NCBI GenBank assembly: GCA_030745835.1
Contig: JASLNU010000077.1
Location: forward strand, 13,087 to 77,086
Reading direction: 5' to 3'
Source of the DNA: GCA-2687515 sp002687515
Lineage (GTDB): Bacteria; Pseudomonadota; Alphaproteobacteria; Rhodospirillales; UBA2165
DNA: 64,000 nt
Of the stretch, positions 8,261 to 15,833 are shown piece by piece. Every line of letters begins with the position of its first letter. Position 1 is the first letter of the stretch. The translations under genes and the position numbers were made by a program. The notes beneath the pieces are model-generated. The model made no database searches. It was not told where the DNA came from and saw nothing but the letters and a program-made list of their open reading frames with translations.

Positions 8261-9181
8261 TTAGCCGAGCGCGGCGAACAATTCCTCGCCCAGCTCGGCG
8301 CGCGCTTCATCGACGACGGGCTGCACGGCTTGCTTGAAGGCGGCGCGCTCGGCATCGGTCATGTCCAGGGGCTCGATTCCGGCGGCGCGCAATTGGGCCA
8401 TCATCTCCGCATCCTCGGCGGCGGCGAAACCGCGCTGGGCGCTGGTGGCGATCCCGGCGGCCTCTTCCATTGCGGCGCGCATATCGGCGGGCCGGGCATC
8501 GAAAATCTGTTTATTGCAAAGCAGCAGCGAGACACCGAACAGGTGCCCGGACAGGGTGAAGTACGGGTGGTGCTTGTGGACGCCGAACTGATAGCTGTTG
8601 GTCAGCGGGTTTTCCTGGGCGTCGACCTCGCCCGAGGCCACTGCCGCCGGATAATCGGCGACATCGATAAACACCGGCTCGAACCCCAGCCGGCGGAACG
8701 ATTTCTGGTGCAGCTCGGAGTTCATGGAACGAATTTTGAGGCCCTGGCAATCGGCCGGGCTGCGCAGCGGCCGCGCGTTGTTGGAGAAATGCCGAAAGCC
8801 GTTGTCCCAGAAGGCGAGCACGCGAAAACCGGTGTTTTCGGCGAACCGGGCCTTTAACAGTTCGCCGAGCCCGCCGTCGAGGGCGGCGTAGGCCTTTTCC
8901 CGGCTGTCGATCAGGAACGGCAGATCGAAGACGCCGATTTCCGGCACCCTTCCCGCCAGATAGCTGGAAGCGAAATAGCACATGGTCAGCTGGCCGGTTT
9001 CCACCAGATCCAGCAGATCGGCGGCCTTGGCGCCCGGGGTTTCGGTGATGTTGGCTTCCAGCTGGAACAGAACGCGGGCCCCAAGGCGGGTAACAAGCTC
9101 GTTGCCGAATACCTCGGCGCCCCGGGTGTGCACCGAAGCGTCCCCCTGGTAGCGTCCGAAATTGATGGTGATGGTGGGCAT
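8261..9181 (-). CDS. TRAP-type substrate-binding protein (DctP family) lacking a signal peptide
   Basis: 306-residue DctP-family solute receptor. Recognisable parts are the N-terminal strand (TITINFGRYQGDASVHTRGAEVF), FDLPFLIDSREKAYAALDG, the ligand-contact region (LKIRSMNSELHQKSFRRLGFEPVFIDVADYPAAVASGEVDAQENPL), and TNSYQFGVHKHHPYFTLSGHLF. Normal members carry a Sec signal of 20-30 residues. Here the mature domain starts directly after MP and nothing in frame upstream supplies a leader. No dctQ/dctM genes adjoin it. Either it is cytoplasmic with a new role, or the 5' end lies in the repeat-rich region upstream and was lost. TTG 9184 is an alternative start. Confidence 0.85.
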   Translation of the reverse strand: MPTITINFGRYQGDASVHTRGAEVFGNELVTRLGARVLFQLEANITETPGAKAADLLDLVETGQLTMCYFASSYLAGRVPEIGVFDLPFLIDSREKAYAALDGGLGELLKARFAENTGFRVLAFWDNGFRHFSNNARPLRSPADCQGLKIRSMNSELHQKSFRRLGFEPVFIDVADYPAAVASGEVDAQENPLTNSYQFGVHKHHPYFTLSGHLFGVSLLLCNKQIFDARPADMRAAMEEAAGIATSAQRGFAAAEDAEMMAQLRAAGIEPLDMTDAERAAFKQAVQPVVDEARAELGEELFAALG

Positions 9182-9218
9182 CAATTATTCCTTATCACTG
9201 GCCGGCAAAATTTCCGGA

Positions 9219-9296
9219 TGCGACATATTTCGGCAATTTGAGGCATGGACATCCTGGTCATTTATAGACATTTGTGGACATTCGCGGACATTTCCC
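9219..9296 (+). repeat. dispersed repeat with 10-bp tandem units, copy 1
   Basis: The block opens with TGCGACATATTTCG and, 38 bp later, continues as four 10-bp units of consensus GRCATTTNNN (GTCATTTATA, GACATTTGTG, GACATTCGCG, GACATTTCCC). A second copy with the same order and nearly the same spacing is at 28471-28547. Period 10 is not a multiple of 3, so it is not a coding repeat. Confidence 0.7.
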
Positions 9297-9505
9297 AAGG
9301 GTTTTCACCACAGAGACGGTGAGACGCAAAGGGCACAGCCCCAACGAAAAATTATTGGGGGATGGCATGGCTGGCCACGCGGGCGTCCGGTCGGGCACGG
9401 GAACCAGTATTCTTCTCGCACCGCACCAGATAATTTTCTCACCGTCTTTCCCCCTCCCCACTCCGAGGGGGAGGGCCGGGGTGGGGGGGCAAAACCCAGC
9501 ATCGC

Positions 9506-9529
9506 GCCAAGACCGACGCCCGCCTGGCC
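9506..9529 (-). repeat. GGCC-type intergenic repeat module
   Basis: Read on the minus strand, this module matches 29985-30008 over 24 bases with two differences (both purine transitions). It belongs to the palindromic GGCC-rich repeat family found in the gene-free gaps of this window. A related module on the plus strand lies at about 9357-9406. Confidence 0.6.
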
Positions 9530-9679
9530 AACCATTCCACGCCTAAGCGGGCTGCATCGATTTCCCACCATACCGGATCACCATCATTCCTACCGTTTCA
9601 TACCTATTTATACCGCTCCAACGGGTCAAGCCCGCCGCGCCAGCGCACCGCATATTCTTGAAGTAAATGAAGAAGGTTG

Positions 9680-9709
9680 AGTATAGAACAAAAAAGGAAC
9701 AATTGCAAG
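9680..9709 (+). repeat. dispersed repeat block shared with 28660-28689
   Basis: AGTATAGAACA, then a six-base gap, then GAACAATTGCAAG. The same two words with the same gap recur at 28660-28689 (GAACAAATGCAAG, one mismatch). In both places the block lies downstream of the 10-bp-unit repeat, which suggests pieces of one longer ancestral element. Confidence 0.55.
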
Positions 9710-9727
9710 GAAATATGATAGAAGCAG

Positions 9728-9760
9728 CCCGGCTGGGGATGGCCGGGTCGGCCAGCCGGG
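9728..9760. repeat. palindromic GGCC-type repeat
   Basis: Perfect 9-bp arms, CCCGGCTGG and CCAGCCGGG, enclose a G-rich centre (GGATGGCCGGGTCGG). A near-identical copy at 29963-29995 has changes in both arms. It could fold as a hairpin in RNA or DNA. Confidence 0.65.
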
Positions 9761-10064
9761 CGTGAGGTACACTCGGAAATATATTATGCAGGTGTAATAC
9801 AAAACCTCCTCATTGCTTGTGGCGCCCCCATCCCGGCCTTCCCCCATGGCGGGGGGAAGCGCTATTTCGTGACAACGGTACACACATTTCACGGTTATTA
9901 GCCCTCTATTAGTATACTGTACCTAAAATAGCATTCGCTCCTAATCAAGGGTGGCCACCATAGCAAGATTACGTTGCCGTATGACGTGAGAAGGTAGGTG
10001 AAAAAATTCAGTTCCAGATTATTTTTGAAAAATCAATTCCTACCGCCAAAGGGAAATCGTTCAA

Positions 10065-10931
10065 ATGCAATTCAACGACCTTTTAGAGAACCAGAGTATC
10101 GACCCGGAAACCGTTCTGGTGTTACGCCACCGTCCGTCCGAGCCGAAGCTGCGGGAAGTGTTTCCTTGGCTGGCGGCCGAGCGTCCAGAACTTTTTAACG
10201 CCTATCAACGCATTCAAACTCTTAAAGTGGAAAAATCCATGATGAGGGCGAGTTACGTTGCTTCTTTCATCGGGCACGAGTCGGGGAAAGGACTGTTCGT
10301 TGGATTGTATCGAAGGGGCCGTTGGCGCCCGTTGAGCTATGAAGCGTATTGGAGAATGCGCTCCAGCAAGGATTTACGAAAATTTGGGCACGGCGGATTT
10401 GCAGGCGAGCGGGAGGCAATTCAATGGTTTAATCTACGCTTAACGGATTGCTACTCGGATTGGAAAGGACGGCTCGTCGTCAACTGGCCTCCGCCGGAAC
10501 GTTCATGGTGGCGTTGGGCGGGCCGAAATCAATTCGCGGTTCATGCAATCCACGAAGAAAGCTTACTCGATCCACCGATGCCGGAGTGGGACAAACTGGA
10601 TCTGACTTGGAACCAATTGGATGTTCTGCCCTCGAACCTCCAAGCGGCTCTTCGTCAATGGCGCGGTATCTATTACATCTTCGATGAAGAAAATAAAAAG
10701 GGATACGTGGGGGCTGCCTTTGGCCAAGACAATATTTTGGGAAGGTGGCTTAACTATGCGAAATCCGGTCACGGCGGAAATAAAAAGCTTCGCAAGCGTG
10801 ATCCGAGTAAGTTTCGTTTTACGATCCTACAGCGCGTATCTCCAGACATGGAATCCCAGGATGTCCAAAGACTTGAAGCATCATGGAAGGACCGTCTCCA
10901 TACCAGAGAGTTTGGTATGAACGAGAACTGA
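10065..10931 (+). CDS. GIY-YIG nuclease-domain protein
   Basis: 288 residues. A C-terminal GIY-YIG endonuclease domain spans about 200-288: GIYYIFDEENKKGYVGAAFG gives the GIY and the modified YIG (YVG), ILGRWLNYA provides the catalytic Arg region, FRFTILQRV is the central strand, and the Glu in LEASWKDRLHTREFGMNEN is the expected metal ligand. The first 200 residues are an unrecognised, Trp/Arg-rich region that might recognise DNA or a partner. The gene is clearly A+T-richer than its surroundings and sits between repeats, with a second unknown gene 51 bp downstream. It could be a restriction-like or homing-type nuclease. Start ATG follows AAAGGGAA. Confidence 0.8.
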   Translation: MQFNDLLENQSIDPETVLVLRHRPSEPKLREVFPWLAAERPELFNAYQRIQTLKVEKSMMRASYVASFIGHESGKGLFVGLYRRGRWRPLSYEAYWRMRSSKDLRKFGHGGFAGEREAIQWFNLRLTDCYSDWKGRLVVNWPPPERSWWRWAGRNQFAVHAIHEESLLDPPMPEWDKLDLTWNQLDVLPSNLQAALRQWRGIYYIFDEENKKGYVGAAFGQDNILGRWLNYAKSGHGGNKKLRKRDPSKFRFTILQRVSPDMESQDVQRLEASWKDRLHTREFGMNEN

Positions 10932-10982
10932 TTATCAAGTTTCTGGAATTCTTTTTCCTTTGACAATCATTGGAGGGTAGGA

Positions 10983-11540
10983 ATGGATTGGGACCGATTT
11001 GATAAAGCCCTATTTCGTTGCCTAAACGACATAGAGATTGTGAAAGCGCAGAGAACGGCGCACCAGGTGTTAAGGAAAACGGTTTCTAATTCGCGTGATG
11101 TTCGCTCTGGTTTTCCAGGTCTTGTAAATGCAGCATTTAGTTTTTCGACTCAAGGGGTATTAGCTTTAATTTTGGAAAAACAAACTACGAAGGGACGGTC
11201 TGGATTTTGGTGGGTTCACCGTGAAGCGTTAAATCACGTTTCCGGATATTCACCTGAACAGGAAGATATCGACTTTCTCAATGAATTTTCCTCAGCGATT
11301 AAGGTGTTAAGAGATAAATCCTTGTTTCACATTAGTGAAATTACGCTCCACGACCCGAAGACATTTCGGCAAAATACCGGTCTTACCTACAGAAAGATGG
11401 ACAAAGCGATTTCAGTTTCGTTGGCCACGATGCGTGAAATTTTGAAACTTCGCCGTGGCTCAACCACCTGGAGTTCTGGAACTCTTGATGTAGCCACACT
11501 CCATTATGATGGCTCGGACATCCCAAGCATTTTTGACTAA
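10983..11540 (+). CDS. hypothetical protein, possible HEPN/AbiU2-like
   Basis: 185-residue, mostly helical protein with no confident family. The segment VLRDKSLFHISEIT contains Arg-x5-His after a hydrophobic helix, which resembles the Rx4-6H motif of HEPN RNases such as AbiU2. I treat that as a hint, not proof. GGAGGG lies seven bases before ATG 10983, so it is well translated and probably cotranscribed with the GIY-YIG gene (51-bp gap). Base composition is A+T-rich like that gene and unlike the flanks, consistent with joint horizontal transfer. A two-gene defence or toxin role is inference from context. Confidence 0.65.
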   Translation: MDWDRFDKALFRCLNDIEIVKAQRTAHQVLRKTVSNSRDVRSGFPGLVNAAFSFSTQGVLALILEKQTTKGRSGFWWVHREALNHVSGYSPEQEDIDFLNEFSSAIKVLRDKSLFHISEITLHDPKTFRQNTGLTYRKMDKAISVSLATMREILKLRRGSTTWSSGTLDVATLHYDGSDIPSIFD

Positions 11541-11643
11541 ATAGTCTTAGATTTATATTCGATTAGAACGTTGTATATATTTCATTTCGAGCTTGAAAAT
11601 TGTTAGGTTTAAGAAGGAGTGGAGATACTGACAGAGTGGAAAG

Positions 11644-11733
11644 ATGTCAGATAACTTGAGCCCCGAAATTGATGGTCAAAAGCGATATAAAATTCTTTTA
11701 GAGCACTATAGATGGGAACAATCGTCCTTTTAG
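11644..11733 (+). pseudogene. truncated gene start (29 codons)
   Basis: The frame MSDNLSPEIDGQKRYKILLEHYRW runs 29 codons and stops exactly where the duplicated GAGCATAGGGGTCA repeat begins (TAG overlaps it). The amino-acid pattern is plausible for a real N-terminus, and the rest of the gene appears to have been replaced by the repeat. Family unknown; a chance frame is possible. Confidence 0.3.
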
Positions 11734-11773
11734 AGCATAGGGGTCATGAGCATAGGGGTCAGGTCTTGAATCG
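11733..11773 (+). repeat. GGGGTCAGGTCTTGAAT repeat with tandem duplication
   Basis: GAGCATAGGGGTCA occurs twice in tandem (11733-11746 and 11748-11761), and the second copy continues into GGGGTCAGGTCTTGAAT. From memory, this word often flanks REP-associated tyrosine transposase genes in other bacteria. No transposase gene is present here, so this would be a remnant or a non-autonomous copy. Confidence 0.5.
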
Positions 11774-11880
11774 TGAATTTGCCTTCCTCCACGCTTCGAC
11801 AATCTTGCTGCCGGAACGTGCCTTATTAACGCTGTGAGTTGTCAAGTCCGATCCCCGCATGAACTGAGTTCCGAGTCTAG

Positions 11881-11942
11881 CCGGACGGCCAATCGGCCAA
11901 CCATGCCATCCCCGATTGGCCTGCTCCCGTGGGCCAACCCCA
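11881..11942 (-). repeat. palindromic GGCC-type repeat, long form (inverted copy)
   Basis: About 62 bp whose reverse complement matches 30046-30107 with only about five differences. It contains the internal palindrome GGCCAATCGGCC and a second CCAATCGGG/CCCGATTGG pair. It lies immediately downstream of the malate synthase stop codon, where a transcript-end role is possible, although there is no T-tract. Confidence 0.75.
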
Positions 11943-11951
11943 TGCGGGCTG

Positions 11952-14126
11952 CTACCCTGCTGCCGCCTTGGCCTCCCGCCGCCTTGCGTGCAGGATCGGT
12001 TCGGTGTAGCCGTTGGGCTGCTGCAAGCCCTTGAACACCAGATCGGTGGCCGCCTGGAAGCCGACCGAGGCGCCGAAATCGGGGGCCATGGGACGGTAAC
12101 CCGGATCGCCGGAATTCTGCCGGTCGACGACGGCGGCCATGCGCTGCATGGTCTCGGTCACCTGATCTTCGGTGCAAATGCCATGATGCAGCCAGTTGGC
12201 GATATGCTGGCTGGAGATACGTAAGGTGGCGCGGTCTTCCATCAGGCCGACATCGTTGATATCGGGCACCTTGGAACAGCCGACGCCCTGTTCGACCCAG
12301 CGGATGACGTAACCCAAAATGCCCTGCGCGTTGTTGTCCAATTCTTCCTGGATTTCCTGCTCCGACAGATTGGCGCCGCCCAAAAGCGGGATGGTCAGGA
12401 TATCGTCGATATCGGCGCGCGGCCGATCCATCAATTCATCCTGGCGCGCGGCGACGTCAACCTGGTGGTAGTGGATGGCGTGCAGGGTCGCCGCCGTCGG
12501 CGACGGCACCCAGGCGGTGTTGGCGCCGGCCATCGGGTGGCCTTGCTTGGCGTCCATCATCTGCTTCATTTCATCGGGCATCGCCCACATGCCCTTGCCG
12601 ATCTGGGCGACCCCCTTGAAACCGGTCTCCAACCCGACATCGACGTTCCAATCTTCGTAAGCCGCGATCCAGGGTTCGCCCTTGATGACGTTTTTGCGCA
12701 GGAACGAACCGGCCTCCATGCTGGTATGGATTTCATCGCCGGTGCGGTCGAGGAAACCGGTATTGATGAAGACCACGCGCTCGGCGACGGCACGCACGCA
12801 TTCCTTGAGGTTGAGCGTGGTCCGCCGTTCCTCGTCCATGATGCCGATCTTCATGGTGTTCGGTTGAAGCCCCAGCGCCGTTTCGACGCGGCCGAAGATT
12901 TCCGCCGTGAAGGCGGCTTCCTCGGGGCCGTGCATCTTGGGCTTGACCACATAGATGCTGCCCGAGCGGCTGTTCCGGTATTTGCCGCCGGCTTTCAGAT
13001 CGTGGATGCAGATCAGGCCGGTCAGCATGGCGTCGAGCATGCCTTCCGGCACCTCGCCGCCGCCACTGGTCTCGACCGCGTCGGTATACATGTGGTGCCC
13101 GACATTGCGGATCAGAAGCAAACTGCGGCCAGGCAGGGTAAGGCCGCCGCCATCCGGCGCCGTGTATTCCCGGTCCGCTTCCAGGCGGCGGGTCATCATG
13201 GCGCCGCCTTTCTCGAAGCTATCCTCGAGATCGCCTTTCATCAGGCCGAGGAGGTTGCCATAGGCGAGCGCCTTGTCCTCGGCATCGACCGCCGAGATCG
13301 AATCCTCGAGATCCTGGATGGTGGTGATCGCCGCCTCGAGCGCGATATCCTTGACGCCGGCGGCGTGGTCCTTGCCGATCGCGTCGGTAGCATCGATCTG
13401 AATTTCGATGTGCAGGCCGTGATGGCGGAGAAGGATCGCCGACGGCGCGCCCGCATCGCCAACATGGCCGGCGAACTGGTCCGCCGCCGCGAGCCCGGTT
13501 TCGCCGCCGCCGCCGAGGCTTACCGACAAGGCGCCGCCAACCACCGCGTAGCCGGCGGCGTCCCGGTGGCTGCCCTGGGCCAAGGGCACGGCCTGATCGA
13601 GAAAATCGGCGGCGAATTCGATCACACGGGCGCCGCGCACCGGGTTGTAGGCGCCGGCCCTTTCCGCGCCGCCGTCTTCGGAAATCACGTCGGTGCCGTA
13701 AAGGGCGTCATAAAGGCTGCCCCACCTGGCGTTGGCGGCGTTGAGGGCGAAACGGGCATTGGTCACCGGCACCACCAGCTGCGCCCCGGCGATGCTGGCG
13801 ATTTCGGCATCGACATTCGCTGTCGTTACCTTGAAATCGCCGCCCTCGGGCAACAGATAGCCGATATCGGCGAGGAATTGCTTGTAGGCGGCGGCGTCAT
13901 GGGGCTGGCCCCTGCGCTCCTGGTGCCAGGCATCGATCTTAGCTTGCAGATCGTCGCGTTTGTCCATCAGCGCCTTGTTTTTCGGCGCCAGATCGCCGAC
14001 CATCTCTTCGAACGATGCCCAAAACGCATCCGCGTCGATGCCGGTGCCCGGCGCGATATCATCGGCGACCAGATCGGCGAGATTTTTGGCGATGGAAAGG
14101 CCGCCCTTTTGCACCCGTTCGGTCAT
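11952..14126 (-). CDS. glcB: malate synthase G
   Basis: 724 residues, the normal length of the G isoform, which condenses glyoxylate with acetyl-CoA to malate. Diagnostic pieces include the N-terminal helical clasp, LVVPVTNARFALNAANARWGSLYDALYGTD, the catalytic barrel with IQDLEDSISAVDAEDK, LLLIRNVGHHMYTDAV, GSIYVVKPKMHGPEE, the signature IGIMDEERRTTLNLKECV, and the C-terminal LRISSQHIANWLHHGI. It is cytoplasmic. No isocitrate lyase adjoins it, so here it probably works in glycolate/glyoxylate use. An isochorismatase-type hydrolase gene lies 29 bp upstream on the same strand and may share its transcript. Confidence 0.98.
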   Translation of the reverse strand: MTERVQKGGLSIAKNLADLVADDIAPGTGIDADAFWASFEEMVGDLAPKNKALMDKRDDLQAKIDAWHQERRGQPHDAAAYKQFLADIGYLLPEGGDFKVTTANVDAEIASIAGAQLVVPVTNARFALNAANARWGSLYDALYGTDVISEDGGAERAGAYNPVRGARVIEFAADFLDQAVPLAQGSHRDAAGYAVVGGALSVSLGGGGETGLAAADQFAGHVGDAGAPSAILLRHHGLHIEIQIDATDAIGKDHAAGVKDIALEAAITTIQDLEDSISAVDAEDKALAYGNLLGLMKGDLEDSFEKGGAMMTRRLEADREYTAPDGGGLTLPGRSLLLIRNVGHHMYTDAVETSGGGEVPEGMLDAMLTGLICIHDLKAGGKYRNSRSGSIYVVKPKMHGPEEAAFTAEIFGRVETALGLQPNTMKIGIMDEERRTTLNLKECVRAVAERVVFINTGFLDRTGDEIHTSMEAGSFLRKNVIKGEPWIAAYEDWNVDVGLETGFKGVAQIGKGMWAMPDEMKQMMDAKQGHPMAGANTAWVPSPTAATLHAIHYHQVDVAARQDELMDRPRADIDDILTIPLLGGANLSEQEIQEELDNNAQGILGYVIRWVEQGVGCSKVPDINDVGLMEDRATLRISSQHIANWLHHGICTEDQVTETMQRMAAVVDRQNSGDPGYRPMAPDFGASVGFQAATDLVFKGLQQPNGYTEPILHARRREAKAAAG

Positions 14127-14155
14127 AATGATCTCTCCAACTCAATTCCTAATGT

Positions 14156-14800
14156 TCATTGCGCGGCCAGGGCGTTAGCACCCACCAGCTTGATGATTTC
14201 ATCGCCGCTGGTGACGGTACCGATGGCATAGTCCACCGTCTTCAGCGTCGCGTCGTGCAGGGTTTGCTCGCCGCCGACGCATTCCTCGGGCACGACGATA
14301 TAATAGCCGTTGAAAAAGCCGTCGCGGATGGTCGAATCGACGCAGATGTTGGTGGCAACGCCGGTCACCACCAGCGTCTTGACGCCGTGGCCGCGCAGGT
14401 AATCGTCGAGCCTGGTGCCGTGAAAAGCGCTGAAACGGTGTTTCTGGATGACGATCTCGCCGTCACCCGGCGACATTTCGTAGAAATCGGCCCCCCAGGT
14501 GCCCTCGGCACAGAGAACGCCTTCATTGCTCCGGTGTTGGATTTTGGCCAGGTGACTGTCGGACAGATATTTATGGTCGTAGATGGCAACGATCCAGACC
14601 ACGGTCATGCCGGTTTCGCGGGCCAGATCGACCAGACGGTTGATGTTGTCGGCAATCACCTTATTGGGGCTCATATCCAAGCCGCGCGTCCGGTGCAGGT
14701 ATCCTCCCTCGGCACAGAAATCGTTCTGCATGTCGACCACCAGCAGCGCCGTATGGTCGGGTTTGAGCTGGTCTTCCAGCTCCGAAAGAATGCTGCGCAT
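14156..14800 (-). CDS. isochorismatase-family cysteine hydrolase
   Basis: 214-residue amidohydrolase of the isochorismatase/nicotinamidase superfamily. The triad is visible: Asp in LLVVDMQNDF, Lys in IVIQKHRFSAF, and nucleophile Cys in VTGVATNICVDSTIRDG, next to the usual cis-peptide GVAT. Length and the LDDYLRGHGVKTLVV stretch resemble ureidoacrylate or N-carbamoyl amidohydrolases, which release ammonia and CO2 from carbamoylated compounds. Exact substrate is unknown. It may be cotranscribed with malate synthase (29-bp gap), consistent with breakdown of a compound that yields glyoxylate. It diverges from the esterase gene at 14917. Confidence 0.93.
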   Translation of the reverse strand: MRSILSELEDQLKPDHTALLVVDMQNDFCAEGGYLHRTRGLDMSPNKVIADNINRLVDLARETGMTVVWIVAIYDHKYLSDSHLAKIQHRSNEGVLCAEGTWGADFYEMSPGDGEIVIQKHRFSAFHGTRLDDYLRGHGVKTLVVTGVATNICVDSTIRDGFFNGYYIVVPEECVGGEQTLHDATLKTVDYAIGTVTSGDEIIKLVGANALAAQ

Positions 14801-14916
14801 GTGCCGGTCACTCCCTAATCCTTCAGCGGCTAAGCCTAGCCGATGGGGATTGTGGAGTCACGCCATCCGGGTCATTCTGACGCCCAAGAAGCCGATAAAT
14901 ATTGAGGAGGGCAATG

Positions 14917-15813
14917 ATGCCGGACACGACATCGGATATCGTCTATCAAGGCTACACGGCGGAGCAGCTGTCGGCGAATATGGCGGTCCATAAAAGCGTT
15001 GAAAATCTGGGTGCCTATATGAAGGAATCGGCTGAGCTGGCGGCCGAGGCCCGCACCAAAGTTTCCGGCGTATTCGACATCGCCTATGGGGTTGGCGATT
15101 TACAGAAATTGGATATCTACGCACCGGAAGGCGCCTCTGGGGGCAATGGGCGGGCGCCGGTGCTGATCGATATCCACGGCGGCGGCTGGACCCAGGGCAC
15201 CAAGCAAACCCGCAGCCTTCCGGCGCCCGCAATCGTCGGGCGCGGCGTCATCTGGGTGCCCATCGATTACGGCCTGGCGCCGGGTCACGGCATGGCGGAG
15301 ATCGTCGATCATATACGCCAGGCGGTTGCCTGGGTGCATGGCAATATCGCCGATTTTGGCGGCGATGCGGAGCGCCTGTTCGTGTCCGGCAATTCCGCCG
15401 GCGGCCATTTGACCGGAACCACGGTGATGCCCGGCTGGCATGATCGCTATGGTATTCCCGAAGACGCGGTCAAGGGCGCCTGCGCCCTGTCCGGGGTGTT
15501 CGATCTGGAAGCCCTGGTGCGCGCCGCCAAGGGTCCCAACGAAGCCTTGAACATGGATCTGGAAACCGCGCACGCCCTGAGCCCGATCCGCCATTTACCC
15601 GCCGCCGCGGGGCCGCTGATCATTGGCTATGGCGAGCCGGAACTGGACGAGTTTAAGCGTCAATCGAGCAGCTTCGCCGCCGCTTGGGCCGACGCCGGCC
15701 TCGATGTCACCGAGATCCAGGTCCCCGGCGCCCACCACTTCGCCATGTCACGGCAACTGGCCGACGCGAGCGGTGAATTGCATCAAGCGGTGATGGATAT
15801 GATAGGTGTCTAA
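14917..15813 (+). CDS. alpha/beta hydrolase (esterase / arylformamidase-like)
   Basis: 298-residue hydrolase. Oxyanion-hole motif HGGGW (VLIDIHGGGWTQG), nucleophile elbow GNSAGG (LFVSGNSAGGHLTG), and a late catalytic His in VPGAHHFAMSRQLAD fit the hormone-sensitive-lipase/arylformamidase branch. The HGGGW context is typical of kynurenine formamidase-like enzymes, but no kynurenine genes are nearby. GAGGAGG sits six bases before ATG 14917, so I prefer this start over ATG 14914 or an upstream TTG. No signal peptide, so cytoplasmic. It is divergent from the isochorismatase-type gene and may share a control region with it. Confidence 0.9.
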   Translation: MPDTTSDIVYQGYTAEQLSANMAVHKSVENLGAYMKESAELAAEARTKVSGVFDIAYGVGDLQKLDIYAPEGASGGNGRAPVLIDIHGGGWTQGTKQTRSLPAPAIVGRGVIWVPIDYGLAPGHGMAEIVDHIRQAVAWVHGNIADFGGDAERLFVSGNSAGGHLTGTTVMPGWHDRYGIPEDAVKGACALSGVFDLEALVRAAKGPNEALNMDLETAHALSPIRHLPAAAGPLIIGYGEPELDEFKRQSSSFAAAWADAGLDVTEIQVPGAHHFAMSRQLADASGELHQAVMDMIGV

Positions 15814-15833
15814 ACAGGCTTCCGAGCAGGGTT

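Larger units (their letters stand above)
9185..10064. other. gene-free repeat-rich interval
   Basis: I find no credible gene in these 880 bp. The interval is a patchwork of repeats: a block with 10-bp tandem units (9219-9296), palindromic GGCC-rich modules (about 9357-9406, 9506-9529 and 9728-9760), C-rich/G-rich inverted stretches (about 9435-9487 and 9825-9862), and a block (9680-9709) shared with 28660-28689. From about 9890 the sequence becomes A+T-rich and leads into the nuclease gene. Short frames here are low-complexity and coincide with repeats. Confidence 0.7.
11541..11951. other. gene-free interval with transposon-type and palindromic repeats
   Basis: About 410 bp with no full gene. 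It contains a 29-codon gene start (11644-11733), a tandem duplicated GAGCATAGGGGTCA running into a GGGGTCAGGTCTTGAAT element (11733-11773), and a long palindromic repeat (11881-11942). The A+T-rich character of the nuclease island ends near the element, so this looks like the island's right boundary. Confidence 0.6.

Noticed and set aside
9257..9296. CRISPR array
   Set aside because: Units are 10 bp and contiguous, with no spacers; no cas genes in the window.
9162..9680. Plus-strand frame of 172 codons in the gap
   Set aside because: Translation is of repeats (Pro/Gly/Arg-rich low-complexity segments), starts antisense inside the DctP-like gene, and has no ribosome-binding site.
12465..14231. 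Plus-strand open frame of 588 codons opposite malate synthase
   Set aside because: It is antisense to a clear glcB, has shadow-type composition (His/Arg/Gly-rich) and no family motif; it results from high GC.
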